Assembly (NCBI GenBank): GCA_963804045.1
Contig: CAWDOR010000009.1
Coordinates: forward strand, 62,001 to 126,000
Direction of reading: 5' to 3'
Source of the DNA: Rhodoblastus sp963804045
GTDB taxonomy: Bacteria > Pseudomonadota > Alphaproteobacteria > Rhizobiales > Beijerinckiaceae
Length of the DNA: 64,000 bases
Shown here: piece after piece, positions 43,245 to 51,786 of the stretch
Layout: the number at the start of each line of letters is the position of its first letter
How positions within the stretch are numbered: position 1 is the first letter of the stretch
The notes under the pieces: model-generated
Seen by the model: the letters and a program-made list of their open reading frames with translations, nothing else
Told to the model about the DNA's origin: nothing
Databases searched by the model: none
Position numbers and translations under genes: made by a program

Positions 43245-43561
43245 CCCTGACTTTCGGGCAGCTCCAGCACCAGGCCGTCCAGCGCCTCGGTGATTTTGAT
43301 CTGGCAGCACAGCCGCGAGGTCGGCCGGGGCTCGACGGCGAAATCGAGCATGTCGCTCTCCATCGGCTCGGCCTTGGGCAATTTGTCGAACCATTCCGGC
43401 GCGACATAGACATGGCAGGTGGCGCAGGCGCAGGCGCCGCCGCATTCGGCGAGAATTTCATCGACGCCGGCGTTGCGCGCGACTTCCATCGCCGTCTGGC
43501 CCGGCTGGGCCTCCAGCTCGCGTTTCTCTCCGGAAGCGTTGACGAAGACAATCTTGACCAT
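43241..43561 (-). CDS. Adrenodoxin-type [2Fe-2S] ferredoxin
   Basis: A 106-residue ferredoxin with CGGACACATCHVYV and a fourth Cys in LCCQIKIT. It belongs to the adrenodoxin/putidaredoxin-like group. It carries electrons to redox enzymes; partners are not visible. The start MVKIVFVN is the normal N-terminus, and ten residues of extra open frame upstream are not. Confidence 0.85.
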   Translation of the reverse strand: MVKIVFVNASGEKRELEAQPGQTAMEVARNAGVDEILAECGGACACATCHVYVAPEWFDKLPKAEPMESDMLDFAVEPRPTSRLCCQIKITEALDGLVLELPESQG

Positions 43562-43668
43562 GATTTTTCCCGATTTCGCGATGTTTCGCAATTCAGCCTG
43601 CGGGCGCCTGAAATTTGTGCCGTTTTAGACGGGATTGGCGGAGACCGCCAGTTCCGCCACGCAAAAAA

Positions 43669-43968
43669 TCAGTCACCGCCCGGCCCCGCCAGCAGCGAGC
43701 AGGCGGCGGCGACCGCCTCCGGCTTCTCGCCCGCCTCCGCGGCGAATTGCAGCAGCAGCGCTTCGTCGGAGGCCAGATAGGCCATCACGCCCTCAAGGAA
43801 CCCCGGCTGCGCCGCCGCGGCGCGCAAATGCCCGAGATCGAGGCCGGAAAGCGCGACGAAGCGCGACAGGCGCTCATCGTCCGCCGCGAAAAAGCCGAGC
43901 GCGGCGACAGCCATGTCCTCCGCCGATTGACGATTGAGCCTGGGGGGACGGGGCGCTCCGAGAACCAC
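43669..43968 (-). CDS. DUF3572 family protein
   Basis: A 99-residue all-helical protein; the core AEDMAVAALGFFAADDERLSRF...ALSGLDLGHLR matches DUF3572, conserved in Alphaproteobacteria next to divK. Function is unknown. It starts with GTG (MVLGAPRPP) preceded by CAGGAA. It is divergent from divK. Confidence 0.78.
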   Translation of the reverse strand: MVLGAPRPPRLNRQSAEDMAVAALGFFAADDERLSRFVALSGLDLGHLRAAAAQPGFLEGVMAYLASDEALLLQFAAEAGEKPEAVAAACSLLAGPGGD

Positions 43969-44101
43969 GATTTTTCCTGCCGTTCTATGGATTTGAATAA
44001 ATTCCTAGCGCCAAACTTGGCAAATTTTCAATTCGTAAATTTCTATCCCTTAGCTTGTCCGCGGGTTTCTCGGATCGGGCCAGCCCCGAAGCGGAACGAA
44101 T

Positions 44102-44470
44102 ATGGCGAAAAAAGTCCTCATCGTTGAAGACAACGAGTTGAATATGAAGCTCTTCAACGATCTGCTGGAAGCCCATGGCTACCAGACGATCCAGACCAAG
44201 AACGGCGTTGAGGCCGTGTCGCTGGCGCGCGGCCATATGCCCAATCTCATCCTGATGGACATTCAACTGCCCGAAGTGTCCGGCCTCCAGGTCACGCAAT
44301 GGCTCAAGGACGATCCCGCCCTGGCCCATATTCCCGTGGTGGCGATCACCGCTTTCGCCATGAAGGGCGACGAGGAAAAAATCCTCCAGGGCGGCTGCGA
44401 GGCCTATCTGTCCAAGCCGATCTCGGTGGTCAAGTTTCTCGAAACCGTGCGCAAATTCATCGGGGATTGA
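44102..44470 (+). CDS. divK: Response regulator DivK
   Basis: A 122-residue single receiver domain: MAKKVLIVEDNELNMKLFNDL, phosphoacceptor Asp53 in LMDIQLPEVSG, a Thr in VAITAFAMKG and Lys in YLSKPISV. DivK controls CtrA through PleC/DivJ and CckA in the alphaproteobacterial cell cycle. pleD follows after 42 bases. Confidence 0.93.
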   Translation: MAKKVLIVEDNELNMKLFNDLLEAHGYQTIQTKNGVEAVSLARGHMPNLILMDIQLPEVSGLQVTQWLKDDPALAHIPVVAITAFAMKGDEEKILQGGCEAYLSKPISVVKFLETVRKFIGD

Positions 44471-44512
44471 AAATAATGCTCTCCGGTCAAACAAGAAGAA
44501 GGGCCTAACGTC

Positions 44513-45895
44513 ATGACCGCGCGCATTCTTGTCGTCGACGACGTCATTCCCAACATCAAGCTGCTCGAAGCCCGGCTGACCGCCGAATATTTCGACGTGG
44601 TCACCGCCACCAACGGCTATGAGGCGTTGAAAATCTGCGAGCGCGGCGATTGCGATCTGGTGCTGCTCGACGTGATGATGCCGGGCATGGACGGGTTCGA
44701 GGTCTGCCGCAAGCTCAAGAGCAATCCGGCGACCCTGCATCTGCCTGTCGTCATGGTCACCGCGCTCGATCAGGTCTCCGACCGCGTCAAGGGGCTGGAC
44801 GCCGGCGCCGACGACTTCCTCACCAAGCCCATCGACGAAATCGCCCTGCTGGCCCGCGTGCGCTCGCTGGCAAGGCTGAAATCGGCGATCGACGAATTGC
44901 GCAACCGCGCCGAAACCTCGGTCAATCTTGGCGTCACCGGCGCGGTCCGCCACAGGCTCGACGAAGGCCTCGGCGGCAAGATTCTCGTCGTGGACGACCG
45001 CGCCAATTCCAACGAAAAAGTCACCGCCGCGCTGCGCGACCGCTATGAGGTGGAAACCGAAGGCGACGCCGCCGAAGCGTTGTTTCGCGCCGCCGAAACC
45101 CCTTACGAACTGATCATCGTCAGCCTGGGTCTCGCCGATTACGACGGTTTGCGGCTGTGCAGCCAGTTGCGCTCGCTCGACCGCACCCGCCACACGCCGC
45201 TGCTGCTGCTGGCCGATCTGGAAGACCGCCAGCGCGTGCTGCGCGGCCTCGACCTCGGCGTCAACGACTATCTGGTCCGCCCGATCGACAAGAACGAGAT
45301 CATCGCCCGTGTCCGCACCCAGGTGCGCCGCAAGCGCTATGCCGACAGCCTGCGCTCCAATGTCCAGGCCGCCATGGAAATGGCGGTGGTGGACCCGCTG
45401 ACCGGCCTCAACAACCGCCGCTATCTCGAAACCCATCTCGGCGCGCTGATGGAGCAGGCGGCGCAAAAGGGCCGGCCTATCTCCGCCATGATCCTCGACA
45501 TCGATCATTTCAAGCGGGTCAACGACACCTATGGCCACGATGTCGGCGACGAGGTGTTGAAAGGCTTTGCCGCGCGGGTGAAACGCGCGGTGCGCACCGC
45601 CGATCTGATGTGCCGGTTCGGCGGCGAGGAATTCGTCATCGTCATGCCCGACACCAAGCTTTCCATCGCCAAGCTGGTCGCCGAGCGCGTCCGCGCGGCG
45701 GTGGCGGCGGCGCCCTTCCTCATCGAAAAAGGCGCGCGTTCGCTGCCGATCACCGTGTCGATCGGCGTCGGCGAATCGCATGGCGGCGAGAACTCCGACC
45801 TGCTGTTCAAGCGCGCCGACAAGGCGCTCTATCTCTCCAAGACCAGCGGCCGTAACCGCGTCACCGCCGACGAGAGCAACCAGGCGGCGGCGTGA
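44513..45895 (+). CDS. pleD: Diguanylate cyclase response regulator PleD
   Basis: A 460-residue protein with receiver 1 (Asp53 in LLDVMMPGMDG), a degenerate receiver 2 in the middle that lacks a clear phosphoacceptor, and a GGDEF domain with GGEEF as the active site. RTAD sits five residues before it as the product-inhibition (RxxD) site. PleD makes cyclic di-GMP when phosphorylated, driving polar development. It is cotranscribed with divK. Length is normal. Confidence 0.93.
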   Translation: MTARILVVDDVIPNIKLLEARLTAEYFDVVTATNGYEALKICERGDCDLVLLDVMMPGMDGFEVCRKLKSNPATLHLPVVMVTALDQVSDRVKGLDAGADDFLTKPIDEIALLARVRSLARLKSAIDELRNRAETSVNLGVTGAVRHRLDEGLGGKILVVDDRANSNEKVTAALRDRYEVETEGDAAEALFRAAETPYELIIVSLGLADYDGLRLCSQLRSLDRTRHTPLLLLADLEDRQRVLRGLDLGVNDYLVRPIDKNEIIARVRTQVRRKRYADSLRSNVQAAMEMAVVDPLTGLNNRRYLETHLGALMEQAAQKGRPISAMILDIDHFKRVNDTYGHDVGDEVLKGFAARVKRAVRTADLMCRFGGEEFVIVMPDTKLSIAKLVAERVRAAVAAAPFLIEKGARSLPITVSIGVGESHGGENSDLLFKRADKALYLSKTSGRNRVTADESNQAAA

Positions 45896-45953
45896 TTTTT
45901 CACGCCCAATAAAGCGACTGGACCGGCGCCGATCCAGACGCCACACTGCGGCC

Positions 45954-47135
45954 ATGACCGCCTTTCGCCTTCGCATCGCCACCTCGCTCGCCGAGGTCGC
46001 GCCGCAACATTGGGACGCCCTGGCCAATCCCGCCCAAGTCAATCCACCCTCGGCAGAGGGCGGCGGAGAAAGATTCAATCCCTTTCTCACCCACGCCTTC
46101 CTCTCCGCGCTGGAAACCACGGGCTGCGTCGGCGGACGAACCGGTTGGGCGCCCGTCCATGTGCTGATCGAGGCGGGCGAAAAGCTGGTCGCCTGCGCCC
46201 CGGCCTATCTCAAAAGCCATTCGCTCGGCGAATATGTCTTCGACCAGGTCCTGGCCGAGGCTTTTGCGCGCGCGGGGGGACGTTATTATCCAAAGCTGCT
46301 TTGCGCCGTGCCCTTCACGCCGGCGAACGGGCGCCGCCTGCTGGTCGCCGCCGATGCGCCCGAGGGCGCCCGCGAGGCCCTGCTCGACGGCCTGCGGGAA
46401 TTGGGCGAGAAACTCGGCGCGTCATCGCTGCACGTCAATTTCACCGAAAGCGCCGACCAGGATTTTTTGCGCGTCGCCGGATTGATCCCGAGACAGGGGC
46501 AGCAATTCCATTTCTTCAATCGCGGCTATGCCGATTTCGACGAATTCATGGGCGCGCTGGCCTCGCGCAAGCGCAAGGCGATCCGCAAGGAGCGCGAGCA
46601 GGCGCTCTCCGCCGGAATCGAGGTGGAGCAACTCACCGGCGTCGACCTGCGCGAGGAGCATTGGGATGCGTTTTTCGCTTTTTACATGGACACCGGCGCG
46701 CGCAAATGGGGCCGGCCCTATCTCACCCGCGCCTTCTTCTCCGAAATCGGCGAAAAGCTCGCCGAGCGCATCCTGCTGATTCTGGCGCGGCGCGACGGTC
46801 GCCCAATCGCCGGCGCGCTCAATCTGATCGGCGACGACGCGCTCTATGGCCGCAATTGGGGCTGTATCGAAGACCATCCCTTCCTGCATTTCGAGCTGTG
46901 CTATTATCAGGCGGTGGATTTCGCCCTTTCGCGCGGCCTGAAGCGGGTCGAAGCCGGGGCTCAGGGCGAGCACAAGCTGGCGCGCGGCTACGAGCCGGTG
47001 GCGACATTTTCGGCCCATGAATTCGCCGACCCTCGCCTCGCCGCCGCTGCGGAGGATTTTTTCGCCCGCGAGGCGGAAGCCGTGGATGAGGTCATCGCCG
47101 AATATGCCGGGCACGCGCCCTTCAGGAAGGCGTGA
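45954..47135 (+). CDS. GNAT-like N-acyltransferase (COG3146, peptidoglycan-type) with an in-frame insertion
   Basis: A 393-residue protein of the COG3146/DUF482 acyltransferase-like family: HWDALANPA near the start, NPFLTHAFLSALE, LKSHSLGEYVFD, FNRGYADFDEFMGALASRKRKAIRKER and GAQGEHKLARGYEPV. The acyl substrate is unknown. A 36-base stretch (12 residues, PPSAEGGGERFN region) between ANPAQVN and NPFL is bounded by 7-base direct repeats TCAATCC and contains a small palindrome; without it the protein reads AQVNPFL, as in relatives recalled. Confidence 0.75.
   Translation: MTAFRLRIATSLAEVAPQHWDALANPAQVNPPSAEGGGERFNPFLTHAFLSALETTGCVGGRTGWAPVHVLIEAGEKLVACAPAYLKSHSLGEYVFDQVLAEAFARAGGRYYPKLLCAVPFTPANGRRLLVAADAPEGAREALLDGLRELGEKLGASSLHVNFTESADQDFLRVAGLIPRQGQQFHFFNRGYADFDEFMGALASRKRKAIRKEREQALSAGIEVEQLTGVDLREEHWDAFFAFYMDTGARKWGRPYLTRAFFSEIGEKLAERILLILARRDGRPIAGALNLIGDDALYGRNWGCIEDHPFLHFELCYYQAVDFALSRGLKRVEAGAQGEHKLARGYEPVATFSAHEFADPRLAAAAEDFFAREAEAVDEVIAEYAGHAPFRKA
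46039..46081 (+). repeat. Probable 36-bp palindromic insertion with 7-bp flanking repeats
   Basis: TCAATCC at 46039-46045 recurs at 46075-46081, spacing 36. Between them is CCCTCGGCAGAGGG (46047-46060), arms CCCTC/GAGGG with a GGCA loop. The complementary CCTCTGCCGAGGG occurs at 5186-5198. Confidence 0.6.
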
Positions 47136-47214
47136 TGACGGCGCGGGCGTTTGCCACTATCATCGCCACCAATTGGGACAATTCGGTTCTTGAATTTATT
47201 GGGAGGAGTTGACC

Positions 47215-47514
47215 ATGCTGATCGGGATGCGGAAGGCGGCTCGCCTGCTGATCGTTCTTGCCACACCCTTTGATGTCTTGGTCAATTGGCTAGGCTTTCT
47301 GGCCCTGCGCCCGATCGTCGAACGCGCCCGTGCGCCGGGGTCGGCAAATCCCAACGCGCCCGACGCTTTTGGGGCCGCAGCTTCTATCCTGGCAGTTCCA
47401 AGCGCGCCCGAAGCGACTTCGGCGCAAACAATCGAACTGACTTTATCCGCCGACGAAATTCCAAAGCCAGGTCGGCCTCCAACGGGTTCACGGCCGCCGC
47501 CGCACGCAAACTGA
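47215..47514 (+). CDS. Small membrane-anchored protein of unknown function
   Basis: A 99-residue protein with an N-terminal hydrophobic segment (LLIVLATPFDVLVNWLGFLAL) followed by a Pro/Ala-rich tail. The ATG is preceded by GGGAGGAG six bases before it; a TTG six bases earlier is also possible. I do not recognise it. It precedes the HIT gene. Confidence 0.45.
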   Translation: MLIGMRKAARLLIVLATPFDVLVNWLGFLALRPIVERARAPGSANPNAPDAFGAAASILAVPSAPEATSAQTIELTLSADEIPKPGRPPTGSRPPPHAN

Positions 47515-47569
47515 CGCTTGACCGCACCGCCGCGCCTGAGGCAGGTTCCGCGAGAAAAAAGAGGGACCC

Positions 47570-47995
47570 ATGACCGCCGCTTACGATCCCAACAATATTT
47601 TCGCCAAAATCATTCGCGGCGAAATCCCTTGCGTAAAACTGTTCGAGGATGACAAGACCCTCGCCTTCATGGATGTCATGCCGCGCGCCGACGGCCATGT
47701 CCTCGTGCTGTCCAAGACGCCAGCGCGCAACATGCTCGACATTCCCCCGGAAGCTTTGTCTGACTTGATCTTGCGGGTGCAAAAAATCGCCAAGGCGGTG
47801 CAAAAAGGCGTCGAGGCCGAGGGAATCGTCATTCACCAGTTCAACGAGGCGGCGGGCGGGCAGACGGTGTTCCATCTGCATTTCCATGTGATCCCACGCT
47901 GGGAGGGCGTGCCGCTGCGCGCCCATGCCGGCGCGATGGCCGATGCGGCGGCGCTCGAACGACACGCCGCGAAAATCCGCGCCGCGCTGGACTGA
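47570..47995 (+). CDS. HIT family protein (Hint-type)
   Basis: A 141-residue histidine triad protein with the catalytic HLHFHVIPRW motif and the HIT N-terminal KIIRGEIPCVKLFEDD. Such proteins hydrolyse AMP-lysine or related nucleotide conjugates. Complete and normal length. The aldolase-like gene is convergent, four bases away. Confidence 0.88.
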   Translation: MTAAYDPNNIFAKIIRGEIPCVKLFEDDKTLAFMDVMPRADGHVLVLSKTPARNMLDIPPEALSDLILRVQKIAKAVQKGVEAEGIVIHQFNEAAGGQTVFHLHFHVIPRWEGVPLRAHAGAMADAAALERHAAKIRAALD

Positions 47996-47998
47996 TTG

Positions 47999-48621
47999 TC
48001 ACGCGGGCAAGTCCGTCGCGATGAGCGCGCCGACAAAGCCGTCGCGCGCCGCATCCGCCCAGTCCCGGGAGCGGGCGAGCCGCGTATAGGCGGGAACGCC
48101 CGCCGCCGCCGCCGCATAGACCAGCTTCGCCCGCGCCGGCTCCAGCACCGGCGAATCCGCCGCCACCCCCAGGCTTCAGCCAGCGCCCCGGCGTCCCAGA
48201 TCAGCCCCGCCAGCCGCCGCGTCGCCCCGGCCAGAGAGCCCAATTTGAAAATCGCCATGGGCAGATCGGCGGCGCTGGCGAATATTCTGGTGACGCCGTC
48301 GTCGAGACCGTTTTCCGCCTCGCGCACCGCCAGTTTGGCGCCGAGATGCTGCGCGTCGCTCCCGCCGCCGGCTTGCGGCAAAATCACCCCATAGGGCGCC
48401 CAGCGCATGATGGCGTCGAGATCGGAATCGGCGCGTCCCGAAGCCAGCGGATGAATGCGGGCCAGGCTGCGCCGGCCCAGCGCGGACGCGATTTTGAGCA
48501 GATCCGCCGCCGTTTCCGCCGGCGTGTGCTGGAGATCGACGACAAAGGCCTCGGCCTCGCCAAAAAGACCGGCGCGCAGCGCCAATTCGTCGCCGGCCCG
48601 CATCAGGATGAGCTTGCGCAT
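47999..48621 (-). CDS. HpcH/HpaI aldolase/citrate lyase family protein (one frame shift)
   Basis: A TIM-barrel aldolase-like protein of about 207 residues: MRKLILMRAGDELALRAGLFGEAEAFVVDLQHT, RIHPLASGRADSDLDAIM, APYGVILPQAGG and KLGSLAGATRRLAGLIWDAGAL. This resembles the citrate lyase CitE-like branch. Near 48174-48179 (CCCCC on the plus strand) the frame breaks; one added G restores VAADSPVLEPARAKLVYAAAAAG and an ending GALIATDLPA. The error is in a homopolymer. Metal ligand positions are present in the first part. Confidence 0.65.
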
Positions 48622-48730
48622 GAAATTCTCCGAATTGGCCCTTCGGCGTTAAACCGCTGTTTACCTTGATTTCAGATGATCTGTTAACCAAACGGCGCCC
48701 CGCGCCCTATTTCCGCAGTCAGGTTCGCGC

Positions 48731-50002
48731 ATGATCGTCCGCAAATTCGTTCAATGGTCGCAGGGCGCTTCCGCCGCGGCTCGCGCCGACGGCGTCGCCG
48801 CCCTGGCCCGCGCCTATCTATACAGCGAAATGGCGCCGGAGGAACGCGCCGAGGCGGAGGGCGCGCTCTATGCTTTGCTCGACGATCCCTCGCCCCTCGT
48901 GCGCCGGGCGCTGGCCGAATGTTTCGCTTCGACCCCCGATGCGCCCGCCGCCATCGTCCATGGCCTGGCCAGCGACCAGTCGGATATTTCCTCGCTGGTG
49001 CTGGCGCGCTCGCCGCTGCTCACCGACGGCGAATTGATCGATTGCGCCGCCATTGGCGACAGCGCCGCCCAGGCCGCCATCGCCTTGCGCGCCGACCTCG
49101 CCCCCTCCGTCGCCGCCAGCATCGCCGAAATCGGCGCCCGCGAGGCGGCCATCGCGCTGGCGGTCAACGAATCCGCGCAGACGCCCGATTTCGCCCTGCG
49201 CCGTCTGGTCGAGCGTTTCGGCGAGGACGCCGAATTGCGCGAGGCGCTGCTCGGCCGCGCCTGGCTGCCGACCACGGTGCGCGCCGGGCTGGCCGCCGCC
49301 ACCGCCCGCCAGCTCGCCGATCTCGCCATTTCGCGCAACTGGCTGAGCGAGGCGCGCGGCGAGCGCATCGCTCAGGACGCCCGCGACCGCGCCACCATGA
49401 TCATCGCCGCCTCCTGCGCCGACTATTCCGAGGAAACCGCCGCGCTCGCCGCCTATCTGCGCACCACGGGACAGTTGACCCCGGGAATCGCCCTGCGCGC
49501 CCTGCTCTGCGGCCAGACCGGGCTGTTCGAGGCCGCCCTGGTCGAACTCACCGGTTTCAGCGCCCGCCGCGTCGCGGGGTTGATCCGCGAGCCGCAAGCC
49601 GAGGCTTTCGCCGCCGTTTTCGCCAAGGCCGGCCTGCCCCCCCATCTGCTGCCCGCCTTTCGCGCCGCACTGGCCGCTTTGGCCCGCGACAGGCAAGGCG
49701 ACGACGAGGCCGGAGAGGGCGCGCTGCGCCTGCCGGTGATTCAGGCGGTGCTGGCCAAATGCCTGGACAGCGACGCCGGCAAATTGAGCGCCCTGGTCTC
49801 GCTGCTGCGCCGCTTCGAACTCGACGCCGCCCGCGAAAAAGGCCGGCGCGGCGTCGCCCGCATCCAGGCCCAGCCTGCCGTATCAGGCGATCTCTTCGCC
49901 AGCCGCGAGCCGCTGGTCGAACGGATGGCCACGCCCCATGTCGAGGACAGCGGCCTGGTCGTCGATCTCAGCGCGATTGAGGCGGAATTGATCGCGGCGT
50001 AA
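48731..50002 (+). CDS. DUF2336 domain protein
   Basis: A 423-residue, Ala-rich, mostly helical protein with the DUF2336 (PF10098) pattern: repeated HEAT-like pairs such as LVRRALAECFASTPDAPAAIVHGLA and SSLVLARSPLLTDGELIDCAA. The family is alphaproteobacterial and linked in some species to cell-cycle and surface-attachment regulators, but its function is not settled. A TTAACC motif in the 110-base upstream region is the sort of element CtrA recognises, but is not a full site. Confidence 0.7.
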   Translation: MIVRKFVQWSQGASAAARADGVAALARAYLYSEMAPEERAEAEGALYALLDDPSPLVRRALAECFASTPDAPAAIVHGLASDQSDISSLVLARSPLLTDGELIDCAAIGDSAAQAAIALRADLAPSVAASIAEIGAREAAIALAVNESAQTPDFALRRLVERFGEDAELREALLGRAWLPTTVRAGLAAATARQLADLAISRNWLSEARGERIAQDARDRATMIIAASCADYSEETAALAAYLRTTGQLTPGIALRALLCGQTGLFEAALVELTGFSARRVAGLIREPQAEAFAAVFAKAGLPPHLLPAFRAALAALARDRQGDDEAGEGALRLPVIQAVLAKCLDSDAGKLSALVSLLRRFELDAAREKGRRGVARIQAQPAVSGDLFASREPLVERMATPHVEDSGLVVDLSAIEAELIAA

Positions 50003-50223
50003 GGCGATTCGCCCTGGCAAAAGAAAACGGCGCCAGGACGAAAACCCGCCGAGTTGCGCTCCGGTCACCCCGTTCTGGTTGGAACGTCGAACGCGCCTTG
50101 CCAATTCGTATTTTTTGCCTTGTTGGCGGGGCCGGATTGACCGTAAACCTCCGTGCCGTTGGAGACCTCACAAACCTACGCGATTGCCTCCAGAATATTT
50201 TTGCCCGCAAGGAAATAGCTTAG

Positions 50224-50625
50224 ATGTCGACCCGACCAAGCGCAGCTATGCCGTGGGCAAATGACGCCAAGAATTTCATTGGCTGCAACTTTGCCTATGG
50301 CAATCTCGCAATTCATCTTCCCAAGGTGTTGACCGTAAACGGGCGTCTTCATGCCGAAACCTATGTCGCAGCCTGCGGTGTTATTGCGGGATTCGCAGCT
50401 CAGCGCGCGCTTCTAGTCCAAAATTCGGCCTTTCGCATGGACAATCTGAAAGAAGATTCCTTGGTCGACGGCTTGTTTCTTGTTCGTGGGCCTCGCGGCG
50501 AGCGCTTCATTTTCGGCGAGCCGTTGAAGGAGATGATTTTTCTGAAAGGAAGACCAGCAACGGAGATCAGCGCAAGATTGTGGGAATGGGCAATTGGTGG
50601 TGCTGTCGCCGCGGGGCTGAATTGA
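50224..50625 (+). CDS. Unknown protein, N-terminal part of an interrupted gene
   Basis: 133 residues (MSTRPSAAMPWANDAKNFIGCNFAY...) ending LWEWAIGGAVAAGLN. The TGA stop is followed in the same frame by the next gene with no shift, only a few codons apart. The sequence is lower in GC than its neighbours. I do not recognise a family. Confidence 0.55.
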   Translation: MSTRPSAAMPWANDAKNFIGCNFAYGNLAIHLPKVLTVNGRLHAETYVAACGVIAGFAAQRALLVQNSAFRMDNLKEDSLVDGLFLVRGPRGERFIFGEPLKEMIFLKGRPATEISARLWEWAIGGAVAAGLN

Positions 50626-50631
50626 TCAGAA

Positions 50632-50988
50632 ATGCCCGATACGGCGAGCATGTGGGATCATGTGACCAGTGCGATTAAAAGCGGCTCGGATGGCATGCCT
50701 TCAGTGCCCAGGGAACACTGGCCGCATCTAGCCCCCGTAAAATTACTGGAAAATTTATGGCCATTTGCGAAGAAATGTCTTTCTGGCCGTGTGGGAGATG
50801 GCGCTTTGGCTCCGCCCGAAATTGTGGTTGTTGAGCCACGTTGGTGGCCGACAATCACGGGAATGGTGACCAGTGGGGCCTTCCATGGAGTGAAAGACGT
50901 TCTGGACCCGCGAACGGCGCTCACATTGGCGATGGAATTGGCAATCCTGACGTTGAAAATCGACCCGACCAGAATTGAGCGAGAGTGA
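50632..50988 (+). CDS. Unknown protein, C-terminal part of an interrupted gene
   Basis: 118 residues (MPDTASMWDHVTSAIKSGSDG...), in the same frame as the previous one. It has VPREHWPHLAPVKLLENLWPFAKKC and VVVEPRWWPTITGMV, conserved-looking stretches, but I do not recognise a family. No ribosome binding site is seen before the ATG, which supports it being a continuation past a stop. Confidence 0.5.
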   Translation: MPDTASMWDHVTSAIKSGSDGMPSVPREHWPHLAPVKLLENLWPFAKKCLSGRVGDGALAPPEIVVVEPRWWPTITGMVTSGAFHGVKDVLDPRTALTLAMELAILTLKIDPTRIERE

Positions 50989-51230
50989 CTGACAGGACCG
51001 CGTCTCGTTCGCGCCGCTCGACGAATGCCGCGAAGCGCAAATCACTGGAAATGTCTGCAATTTGGCGCCAAACAGTCCTTGCCGCCGACGCTTGCGGAAT
51101 TCCACTCATTGCCGTCGCCTCAAGCGCGCGACCCCCTCTATACGCGGCCAGTGTCCACGTTAACTGGATCGACGCGGCAAGCCATCGAAGCGATTACGCG
51201 TCCATCAGCCCCGAGGCCTTGAGCCAATAA
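50985..51230 (+). CDS. Possible small protein of unknown function
   Basis: 81 residues from a GTG that overlaps the preceding stop (GTGA). The first 50 residues (RSTNAAKRKSLEMSAIWRQTVLAADACGIPL) look protein-like; the last part overlaps the 3' end of the convergent Nudix gene by 37 bases. The coupling suggests a real short reading frame, but evidence is weak. Confidence 0.3.
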   Translation: MTDRTASRSRRSTNAAKRKSLEMSAIWRQTVLAADACGIPLIAVASSARPPLYAASVHVNWIDAASHRSDYASISPEALSQ

Positions 51231-51784
51231 AGCAAGGTCAAAGTCTTGGCGTCGCGGATTTCGCCGCGTTCGGCCTGGGCCAGGGTTTCGACGAAATCGG
51301 CCTCGATCACCTCGATCTCCTCGCCCTCCTCCTCCAGCCCGCCCCCGGCGGCGACCCGCGCCTGCGGCCCATAGGGCGCGACGAAGAAATAGAGTTTTTC
51401 CGTGGTCGCGGCGGGGCTGACGAAAGCCTCGAACAGGAAGCGGGCCGCGCCGACCTCCAGGCCGATCTCCTCCAGCGCCTCGCGGCGCATGCAGGCCTCC
51501 GGCGCCTCGTCCGGATCGAGCGTGCCGGCGCAGGCTTCGAGCAAGCCGGGAGTCTGGTCGTTCATATGGGCGCCCAGCCGGAATTGGCGGGTCAAAAGCA
51601 GTTTTCCGCGCGACGAATCGTAGGGCAGCACCACCACGGCGTCGGGGCGGCGGAACAGGCTGCGCAAATGCGGCTCGAAACGGCCGTCGGCGCGACGCTT
51701 TTCATAGGTCACACTGGAATAGCTGTATTTGTCGCAAGCCAGCACGGTCTCCTCGAGATCGCGCAACACAGGTCCATCGCTCAT
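51194..51784 (-). CDS. Nudix hydrolase
   Basis: A 196-residue Nudix enzyme with the box GTLDPDEAPEACMRREALEEIG (pattern Gx5Ex7REUxEExGU) and upstream PDAVVVLPYDSSRGKLLLTRQFR, typical of ADP-ribose or related nucleoside-diphosphate pyrophosphatases. The start is two bases after the nadK stop. The pairing with nadK suggests a nucleotide-pool role. Confidence 0.85.
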   Translation of the reverse strand: MSDGPVLRDLEETVLACDKYSYSSVTYEKRRADGRFEPHLRSLFRRPDAVVVLPYDSSRGKLLLTRQFRLGAHMNDQTPGLLEACAGTLDPDEAPEACMRREALEEIGLEVGAARFLFEAFVSPAATTEKLYFFVAPYGPQARVAAGGGLEEEGEEIEVIEADFVETLAQAERGEIRDAKTLTLLYWLKASGLMDA

Positions 51785-51786
51785 GA

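Noticed and set aside
43985..46120. A 711-codon open frame opposite divK, pleD and the GNAT gene start
   Set aside because: It covers three well-conserved genes on the other strand and reads as low-complexity sequence.
50623..50625. TGA as a possible selenocysteine codon
   Set aside because: No selenocysteine insertion element is apparent after it and no selenium genes are present in the window; SelO nearby carries Cys, not Sec. A nonsense or base error is simpler.
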